Source: Halichondria panicea (Eukaryota; Porifera; Demospongiae; Suberitida; Halichondriidae). Taken from it: a DNA stretch of 64,000 nt. The position numbers and the translations under genes were made by a program. Below the pieces are notes generated by a model. It saw nothing but the letters and a program-made list of their open reading frames with translations, made no database searches and had not been told where the DNA came from. Below are positions 55,661 to 64,000 of the stretch, piece after piece. Numbering within the stretch: the first letter of the stretch is position 1; every line of letters starts with the position of its first letter. The DNA lies in assembly GCF_963675165.1 (NCBI RefSeq), contig NC_087378.1, positions 2,639,525 through 2,703,524 of the forward strand, written 5' to 3'.

Positions 55661-56256
55661 TTAGCCTCCTTCACCGGCCTTCGAAGAGAAAAGAAGGCCT
55701 GCTATCGACTGCTTACGCATGCGCAAAATTATTGGTTATTTTTTCCCGTAAAATGTCCTATAATACTGAATTTATCAGAGGAAATATCCAAAAAGTCATA
55801 CACAGAGCTATATAGCTAGCTAGCTAGAGACAGAGCTGTAGGTTTGTTGTACAGCTATTTTTCTTGCTGATAGAGTCAGTAGCAGTAGCATAGTAGACTT
55901 TCGCTAAAGTTAGTGTTAGATGGGCGTGGATGGGCGTGGCCTGTCCACATACGCTCTTGTCAGCTTTCACTCCGTTCAGACGATTGTCATTCACACTGTT
56001 GCAGGCTGTGAGTCTTTTGTTAACATAGCAGCCTAAGGGTAGCTATCAGAGAATACAATCCGATGGGCTAGAAACCTTCAATCGAACTTTCTAACTACTT
56101 CCTTTGATCCACTTCCGTTCGTTGTGATGTCATTGTTTTACTGAGCATAAACGATGTTATCCAAAGCCCCCCAGATACCGGGGGGATATTAGCGCATGCG
56201 CAAGCAGTCGATACCAGGCCCACATCTCCAATGAGAGCGGCCTGGATTCGAGGCCA
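55661..56256. mobile_element. 596-bp hAT-like MITE, 8-bp target duplication, copy 2
   Basis: It starts TTAGCCTCCTTCACCGGCC and ends GGCCTGGATTCGAGGCCA, and is flanked by GTATACTA at 55653-55660 and 56257-56264. The interior is near-identical to 26070-26608. Confidence 0.85.
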
Positions 56257-56711
56257 GTATACTATGGGACTTAGTATACCTGCAACTTACTTAGTATACC
56301 TAGTATTCTGTTGTCAAGTAATTGTACTGTAGTTAGGCCTCGAGGGCAAGGTTTGCGCATGCGCACTAGTATCTAAATGAGTTAGACACTGTTTTGTCGG
56401 TGTCAATGTGATTTAGAAGCACTCAGCCACTTTAGTACCCTCGCTACGCTCGGGATACTAAATCAGTGCCTTTGGGCTTCTACCCATAGACCCCTCCAAA
56501 ACAGTGTCTAACTATTATTTAGTAACCAGTAAACTTGACTTCTTGCAGCCTTATTACTATGGATCTGCCTTATCCCCACATGTGGGACAATCAAGATCTT
56601 GCTTAGTGGTTACAGTCTTACCCCAAACTCAATTAGCTATTCAAACAGGAGGAGTGCTTTATAAGCTGGGAATGTTGCACAGCATAACAAAACTATTAGC
56701 TGAACATCAAG

Positions 56712-59700
56712 ATGCTCTCAAGCTTGCTACTTCGGTCCAGCTTGGACAAGAAAGAAAAAGTCAATAAAGATCCAATCATTGCTAAGAAAATCGACTTGAG
56801 TATCAGAACTATTGCTCAGGTTGGCTGTGGAAAGGCCAGCTGCTCCTACTCAATTGACAAAGATGAACAATGTCTAGTGTTTTATGTGTCTTCACTCTTA
56901 GCTCACAGAGACAGCACCAGGCAGCATCTCAGCGTTACTAAATGTCAAGTGTTGTCGAAAGAATCGACGGGAAAGCAGAACTGTCAAACACTCACCGTCT
57001 CGAAGCTGACCACCATTGATGGGACCAAGTCGCTACCAACCTTGGCACTCACAAAGGAACTTCATGCATCCACACTCGCATTGCACGCTGGAGCTATTTC
57101 TGCGGAGGATCTACTCCTGCATTTGGGCTCAGTCAAGGCTGGAACAATGCTGGAAATACAATTAGACTTCGTTCTTAAATTCACCCTCCCAAGTTCTCCA
57201 GACTCACTACAGTATGTCTTCACCAATAAACTACCCGCCCATCACCTCTGCTACAACGTTAGTTTAGCTACCACGCTACCCATTGAAGACGTGACACCTT
57301 TACACACCATCTCCAATCCGAACGATTTTCGATGGAACTATATCGCTGGTTCCTCCTGTGTGGTTGAGATCCAGTACGAATGCAAGCCACACTCCGACAA
57401 GGCTACGGGACTCACAGTGCAGCTGGTTGCAGCACCCTCGCCATCAGGTTGCTGTTCTATTTCCTACCCCCAAGACGCTACCAAGACCAGGGGGGGTTGT
57501 AATTTTAACTTGAGATGCGATGGTTTAATGATGATGAACAGTTGTCTAACTCCCGATGCATTCCCAGCCTCGGTGAAAGACAAGCAACTTCATCCATCTG
57601 AGTTCATATTTGTGGTGGACTGTAGTGGCAGTATGAGCGGCAGCAACATCCAATCAGCGTCTGATACTCTCATCACATGTATCAAGAGTCTGCCAGCAGG
57701 GTCCTACTTCAACGTGATCGCATTCGGATCCAATTTCAGACACCTATTTCACACAAGTTCAGAGTACACGAAGTGGTCGGTGGAGAAGGCCATTAAATTT
57801 GCAAACGAGATTCAAGCCACCCTTGGAGGGACTGAGCTGCTGGACCCACTGCGATGGATCTTCAAACAGGGGAAGTGCGGGAGCCTGGCCAGACAGATCT
57901 TCATAGTGACCGACGGAGGAGTGAACAGCACTGCACATGTTCTGCACACTGTCCGAAAGAACAGACATCAAGCTAGGTGAGAGGAGTGTAATGTTAATAC
58001 TATTATTAACCAAAGGCGCGTGGGCGGCCACGGGTTAGTAGGGTTATAGTAGCTGGTTGATTTTTTTGTTAATATTATTTGTTTGGTGTGGTTTTTCTAG
58101 GTGCCACACATTTGGTATAGGGCCTGAAGTTTGTACAGAGCTGGTGACAGGCATTGCAGCTGCCTCTGGTGGTCAGTGTGTACTGCTCAGAGACACGGAG
58201 AGATTACAGACAAAGGTGAGGATATACTAGCCGTCCTGCTTTAGTGGTATTTTGGGTATTATTTATTATCAGTGGGCCACAGAGTGTAGAATACATTGTA
58301 GTGTCATAGTTACCTAAGATTCCAGCCTTTGATGTATGATCTTTGAGGTCTAGCCCAGCGACTAATATATCGATTTACCTTCAGGTAATGGAAGTTCTGA
58401 GAGACAGCCTGGAGCCGTATGTATTGGACTCATCGCTGCAATGGTCACCTCCTGAAGGGTTTTCCCTTCTTGAAACCACACCCACATTGCTGGGAACCGT
58501 CTACAGTGGCTCTACACACACGGCATTTGCGCTGATCAAACAAGAGGGGCCTCTCCGTTCAGCTGGCGTGTTGGAAAGCACCGTGAGCATTGTGGGACGA
58601 TCTGGAGAAGAGAGAGTCACCATGGAAGTTAAACCAGCCCCCCTCCCAAACCTCACGCCCACACAAAGCTACGAGTTAGCCTCGATCCTAGATCGAGTGG
58701 CTACCTGGTCAAAGCTACAGGAGATGGAGATAAAATTAGCTTCTAGTTCGAGAAAAAACAGCCAAAACGACAGCGATAAAACACAAGAACCAGAACCAAA
58801 GAGGATTAAACTGAATGGAAGCTTCCTTAACGGGAAAATGGTTGACTCTGAACTTTGTAATGATTTGCTTGAATTAAGCTGCTCGTCTGGTATTCCATGT
58901 GGTCTAACGTGCTTCAGGGGGTGTGGTCTAGTACAGCAACTCCTCCCACACAAGCCGCCTACAACCACCTCGCACTCTGCACACACCTTCACTGCTAAGA
59001 AGACCTCCTCTTATAGTCAGAAACGTTTGGACCAGTTGCAAAAGATGCAGAGCAGAAACCGCAAGAGACAAGTTGGGCCACTCACCACCTCATCTCAACC
59101 AACCACAATGTGCAGTGTGGCCATTAATACCTTCACCACTCTTGGCACCACTCTCAAGACCATGGCTAGCTCTATCGGCCTGGTTCTCCCTGATCCCATC
59201 GAAGGCCACCGGATAGACGACCACCTACACTACCACAGCCAGAAGAAAACCACACTGCATTGGGACGATGCTAAGGGAAAGCTTGTTTACCCCTCCTTTT
59301 ATCGTACGAGCAAAGAGCCTGTTACTAATGGAACTAAAATCCCCTCTAATGGACACCGGACCACCCCCTCTTCCGAGAGCTTAAGCGATGATGAAGACTT
59401 TATTTCCGACACAGACCCGGATTGGGATGACCTCCAAAGACCCTCGGAGCTCCTCCAACTCATTCAAATGCAGTTGTACAGTGGGGCGTGGCCTATGGTG
59501 AGAGCATTCTCGTATGCTGTCGGAGTACCTCTAGACGAAGTCCGAAAACTAATGGAGAAAGAAACGAAATCAGCCGTGATAGGATCAGAAGAAGAGCGTA
59601 AGAAATCAAATGTATGGACTACAGCTTTGGCCGTTTCATGTCTGGAAGAATATTTCCCTCAATTCAGAGCTGAATGGGAAGTGGTTGGGATGAAAGGACA

Positions 59701-59794
59701 GCAGTGGATCGAGGCTAATCTGTGCGAAGAAACAGATATGAGTGCTCAGGAGGTCTATGAAACATCCCGACACTTACTGGCCAGATGGCACTAA
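56712..59794 (+). CDS. VWA5B-like protein (VIT-like and von Willebrand A domains)
   Basis: Three exons (56712-57976, 58101-58215, 58385-59794) with AG|GTGAGA, AAG|GTGAGG donors and CTAG, TCAG acceptors give about 929 residues without interruption. A VIT-like region fills residues 1-290. The VWA domain starts near residue 295 with FIFVVDCSGSMSG, an intact DxSxS metal-site motif, followed by the conserved GGTELLDPLRWI (Thr of MIDAS) and IFIVTDGGV. Exon 2 encodes CHTFGIGPEVCTELVTGIAA. A low-complexity middle with KRIKLNG and an acidic SDDEDFISDTDPDWDD follows. The C-terminus (LLQLIQMQLYSGAWPMVRAF ... LEEYFPQFRAEWEVV) matches the end of vertebrate VWA5B1/VWA5B2. Family function is poorly known. 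The ATG was chosen because TAG at 56697 precedes it in frame. Confidence 0.85.
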
Positions 59795-59905
59795 CTAAAC
59801 TACACTGACAATTCATATTACAAGCTGCTTTTCCCCTGCATTTATTCATAAATTGTGTTGTATTCATTAATTTACATGCTATTTATTCGAAGACATACTA
59901 TATAC

Positions 59906-59998
59906 AGCTGGATGTAAGGCCACTGCAACTTTGACTGTAATGAGCATGAGGGAATACGGGAAACTAGAGTCAACGTTGCAGTGGCCTTACATCCAGCT
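59906..59998. repeat. 24-bp-arm hairpin 110 bp after the VWA5B-like stop
   Basis: AGCTGGATGTAAGGCCACTG plus CAAC at 59906-59929 is exactly inverted at 59975-59998, with a 45-nt loop. It may lie in the 3' untranslated region or be a miniature element. Confidence 0.8.
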
Positions 59999-62640
59999 TC
60001 GTACATGTATTTATATGCACGCTCAGTGATATCGTACATCCTCACAGGTAGTGGAGTTGGAGAACACTGTGCCTCATAAATTGTCGTCATCGTTACCCAC
60101 GGCAACCAGGAGACTAACGAGACCAGCACACAAGGAAAGAATCAAGTAACTACAAAGTAATTGTGTCTGTCTGTTTGTGTGCATTTTTCGATTGGGCACG
60201 TATAGGATACCACACCTACTCATTTCATAGATCCGTGGAGGGGTCATGTCGACCACCCCCTGACTATAGAGACCAGCTGAGCATTGAGGCCCGTTTACTT
60301 AATCTTCTTACACCACAACGTTCCAATTAGCAGCCGCAGAATCTGTACCACGTTGCCATTTGCCATTTGTTCTCCAGGTGGTGTACAGTTTGGATTCATG
60401 AGAACGACGCTAAATATGGTCTGCACAGAACTGGCAGTATACAGTCAAGATATGTGAGTTATAATGGTGATGCGTATATTCTGAACTAGTGTACAGGCAC
60501 AGCACAGCTACTAACATGTGCATGTAGACTGTACATTTATAAATATAGGGATACTGTTTCTGCATGGAAATTATATGTATACACTCACCGGCCTGATTCA
60601 TCTGAGGAAGCTTTTTCGTAATGTTATAACCGTGTTGCTCGTACTTGTTAGAATGATATGATCTTGTGACCGTTGAGTGTACACAGTACTACTAACATTT
60701 CATGATTATAGCACAGACACTTATACCGCATGCTTGCCCCCCCCCCCTGTGACACACACTAGCAAGATGACCAGTTGCATGAGAATTAGAGCCTGAGGAG
60801 CTTAGGATAATATCAAAGAACATGCAGGAACAAAAAGTGAACGACCTCGTGGTAAGTGCTTCAGATATAGCTAGTGTACATTTTAGAGAGTTCCCGTAGT
60901 TACTCTCCTACACATGCATGTACACCTTCCCTCTATCACATTGTGCCTTTAAGTGCCTAATATACCATGGAGCATGTGTGCATACTTACCTGTATCTATA
61001 TAGGAGAGTCATACAATATTAAAGCCCGGCCCCGCAGTCCAGTTTATTCTCATATACGGGGTCCGTGTACTGGGTCACTGTGTCCTGAATACATTGAGAT
61101 GCAACCTAGTGCTTAAAACATAGCTACCGGTTGCATCTCAACTTTAAACGTACAGTGTGAGTCAGCTCCGGGTATCTAATATTTGAACTAGTATACAGGT
61201 CGTCCTCAAGCTCGCTGACAGTGTCCATGAGTCCAAGCAGCTCCATTTCTATTCACAAGTTATGGTAAGTGAGATGATTATATCTGTCCATGATTGCATG
61301 TTGTGATGTTGTGATGATTGTTGTATAAAATACATACAAATTGTGTCAGCTAGATCTGTCTTGTTCCCTGCCAGGTGTATTAATAGTGATTGTGATTGCG
61401 TACCTGCGTACTTACAGATCAGACAAACACACAAGAGGACTCTCAAGCTGACTCTCAAGCTGAAGAGGTACGTACTTGTAATGTTTGTACCATATTCAGG
61501 CCGCTAAAACATTGCGTAAGGCTAAACAAATACTGAGTGGCGCCCTAAATAGCTACGTGTGCCTACATGTATAGGATGCGCATAACCGTTCCACCTCCTA
61601 GCGTTACACTTGTCCTATAATTATGTGTGGCTGAGTAAGTTACTGTATGCATTCCCTCGTATGATTGGCTCATCGAATTTCGTGTGACCTCTCCCCCTCC
61701 CCACAGCTGTTCCGCAGACTGGAGAAGCACCCTGTCCTGCTCAAAGAGACATCTCATTGTAAGTGTGTGTACGTAGTGGCATTGATGACTGTGTTCTGTG
61801 CCAGGAAGGTCATGCTGACGCAGACAATGTCACTTTCAGCCCCAAAATACGTGCCTGCCAAATTGTAGGAAAATAGGCTATATAACCCTTGGTCTTTTGT
61901 CGAAATAGTCGAAATAGGCAGTTTCTTGCCCCTTGCAGAACTTTTATCCAAGTGGGTGCTTTTTCGAAAGCAGGCCTATATTTGGAGCTAACTTTGAATG
62001 TAGCTACGTCACTTAATGTTTATTGTCTAGTGGGTCTTTACCGTCTCAGTGTGATTGCCAAGAATGTGTTTATTGGTTGACTGATGCTTACCATACAACC
62101 CCTTTGAAACATGATCTTTACACCACTTAATATTTAATTGGTTAAATAAAACCCCCCCTGCCGCTAAACGAATATTTGGGAGTCCGTTTAAATTATTGTG
62201 TGATGATGTACCACATACATTCATAACTACATGTACACTTAGTCCATTTGCCTATTGCCATGACCACTTTCCATTAAATTACACTGGATTCAAGTAATTA
62301 TTTATTAGTTCTAGAAACCGCTAATAGTGTGAGCAAAGTACATTTACTGAGTGCGTGTGCAGTCCACTGATGAGTCCCGGCACAATAAACATTAGGGACG
62401 AAAAGGTCTTGTATTCGACCTTCTGGGCTATACCAATGATGGATGATCGACTTGATCGATCGTCCGTTACTGTAAGTGTATGGCTTTTTGTCGCACTTTT
62501 CTGCAGCTCAAGCACACCTGTCCAGCAACATTTTCTCCATACAACGCCTTCTCATGGATCTGACCAATCAGGTTGCGTAACACCAGGTGGAGGTAGCAAG
62601 AGTATGGCCGCCCAGATTGAGAATGACGGCGTGGCAGGAT
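59999..62640 (+). other. Rearranged duplicate of 44.8-50.4 kb fragments
   Basis: Blocks 60375-60455, 60830-60860, 61030-61265, 62020-62060 and 62366-62640 correspond to 50322-50440, 47000-47030, 45810-46060, 44790-44850 and 49863-50160, so their order is scrambled. An exon-like piece at 61708-61760 (acceptor CCACAG, donor GTAAGT) encodes LFRRLEKHPVLLKETSH. No intact gene. Confidence 0.6.
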
Positions 62641-63008
62641 ATCAATACTGGAGACTGCTGCCAGGTAACTCCACTGCAGATAGTGTGAACTGCATGCTGT
62701 TACTGTTCCACCTCACTTGTATAGCAAGCCAAGAAAACACTTTCCTTAGTATGTATTTCCTACTACATGTAGGTCAGTAGAGCTACTTTTTAGAGTTTAG
62801 TGCTCCCCTGCTCCGATCACCTTTTGTGTACTTGCACTTCATAAGATATCCTGCAATCACCAGATTGTTTTAATTTTGTGGGGCTGACATCCTGTATACC
62901 GTACCCATCATGCAAGCATTGCACAATGGAAAACGTATACATGCATGTATAATTATATGCTCATGAAAAGACAGGATGGCGGGATATATAATTATATTTC
63001 TTATATAG

Positions 63009-63158
63009 GTGCTGTTGCTCGCTCATTTGCTGCTTTTAGACAAGGAACAGGACCCATTTGGCTGGACGAAGTTGGTTGCCAAGGAGATGATGCTTTCTGT
63101 CCCATAGATTCGACCCACGACTGTTCTCATTTTGAGGATGCTGGAGTGGAGTGCATCA
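63009..63158 (+). CDS. SRCR domain exon, C-terminal half
   Basis: The exon has acceptor TATATAG and donor CATCA|GTACGC. It encodes [39 protein letters not shown]. The GxGPIWLDxVxCxG...C......C.H.EDAGVxC pattern is the second half of a scavenger receptor cysteine-rich domain, an extracellular disulfide-bonded module abundant in sponge surface receptors. The first half would lie on an exon upstream that I did not find. The loop before the fourth Cys is a few residues shorter than usual. Confidence 0.75.
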
Positions 63159-63402
63159 GTACGCTGTGTGTTGCATGAACTGTATCGAGCGGCCTAGCAA
63201 ATGTGTATGATGTCAAGAAAATGTCTTTCAGTTGACGTAGTCAATATTGAGTCAATATCAGCTAGTGTTTACGTGATCTAGATGATGTATACTAGGAGGT
63301 ATACAGTTACCACTGAAGTATACACATACACGTACTACATGTATACCGTATGTATGTGTTTGAAAGACATACATGTTCACACCTTCTATTCTCCGCTTTT
63401 AG

Positions 63403-63561
63403 TTGGTGTTCAAGGCAGTGTGAGGTTGGTCGATGGTCCAAGTGATCTGGAAGGTCGTGTGGAGGTGTGCAACAATCAGGAGTGGGGCACAGTCTGTCAG
63501 ACCTTCTGGGAGAGCCCTGAAGCAGGAATTGTGTGCTCACAAATTGGCTACTCAAGATTCG
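63403..63561 (+). CDS. SRCR domain exon, N-terminal half of the next domain
   Basis: The exon has acceptor TTTTAG and donor TTCG|GTGCGT. It encodes GSVRLVDGPSDLEGRVEVCN then NQEWGTVCQTFWESPEAGIV and CSQIGYSRFG. This is the canonical start of an SRCR domain (VRLvdG....GRVEVc...WGTVC...w....A.vvC.qlGys). It follows the exon at 63009 in tandem, as in multi-SRCR receptors. Confidence 0.8.
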
Positions 63562-63700
63562 GTGCGTTAATATCAAGACCCTCCGAGGAACTAGTGTATA
63601 GATAGTGCATGAAATTATGTGAAAAGAGAGCTAATGTAACAGTTATAATTCTTTTTCCAGCTTTGTATAAGTTATTCACATAAAGTAAAAACTTCCACAG

Positions 63701-63811
63701 GAGCCACTGCCAACGGTGCACTGTCTGTTGGTTGGAAGAGGTCCCATCCTTTTTGACCAGGTCCAGCGTGTCGGTAATGAAGACTATTTGTTCGACTGCC
63801 CAAGCTCCTAG
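63701..63811 (+). pseudogene. SRCR domain exon, C-terminal half, disrupted
   Basis: After acceptor CCACAG the expected frame GATANGAL runs for a few codons, then a GTTG duplication (GTTGGTTGG) shifts it. The shifted frame reads VGRGPILFDQVQRVGNEDYL then FDCPSS and TAG at 63809-63811. A conserved Cys (V-x-C-x-G-N-E) is Arg here. The combination suggests a decayed exon, though a sequencing indel could cause part of it. Confidence 0.65.
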
Positions 63812-64000
63812 ATTTACAGTAAGGTAAGCGGCTAACAAACATTAATGTTCAAACTAGAGGTTAATTTTCAACACCTAATCAAAAAGGTCACTTTCAGAGC
63901 AAATGTTATTGACAAAACTGCCACCAAAAGATAACATGGAGTATTAGGCCACACCATGACAAACCACAAACATAAAACAGTGAACAGCCAACCAAATCCC

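Noticed and set aside
56504-56767. Separate gene upstream of the VWA5B-like start (QPYYYGSALSPHVGQ)
   Set aside because: Overlaps the VWA5B-like start in another frame, no recognised domain; a CTTGCAG before it could make it an upstream exon, but the phase does not fit.
1-64000. tRNA, rRNA or snRNA genes
   Set aside because: No cloverleaf, A/B-box pair or rRNA-like block could be supported by eye.

Overview
This window looks like nuclear DNA of an early-branching animal, most probably a demosponge. Coding exons are short with GT..AG introns, the DNA is AT-rich, and the recognisable domains are metazoan: a death domain, a PLA2G6-type phospholipase, eIF3E, cytoplasmic dynein heavy chain, a p53-type DNA-binding segment, VWA5B and SRCR. 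The assignment to sponges is inference; no rRNA, tRNA or organelle gene was seen to confirm it.

Layout. 1-0.2 kb: last exon of a death-domain protein (+). 0.8-2.8 kb: 3' two thirds of an iPLA2-type phospholipase (-), six exons that join into one open frame. 3.4-4.9 kb: an intron-containing eIF3E relic (-) with a nonsense codon and a frameshift, next to a foldback element. 5-12 kb: almost only repeats, including a hAT-like element with a target duplication and a 1.6 kb palindrome. 12.7-19.8 kb: ankyrin-repeat exons (+) from at least three related copies, some damaged. 20-25 kb: unknown exons, retroelement debris and a p53-like exon. 26-32.7 kb: a non-LTR retrotransposon split by three separate insertions with target duplications; one of these, a piggyBac-like element, itself carries a MITE and a 5'-truncated retrocopy. 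34.9-36.4 kb: transposase-like exons. 37.2-37.6 kb: a membrane-protein fragment. 41.8-44.5 kb and 51.7-53.7 kb: large tandem arrays. 44.8-55 kb and 60-62.7 kb: scattered, partly duplicated exon fragments, including dynein heavy chain and a fizzy/Cdh1 WD-repeat. 56.7-59.8 kb: the best gene here, an intact three-exon VWA5B-like gene (+). 63-63.8 kb: SRCR exons with damage at the 3' end.

The main theme is reuse of gene pieces. Short exon fragments, especially the first part of one ankyrin exon, recur at about nine places, often joined to the same foreign flanks, and whole blocks of about 0.25-0.9 kb are near-identical 14-15 kb apart. The genes do not form a shared pathway; what links them is a locus shaped by transposition, segmental duplication and exon decay.
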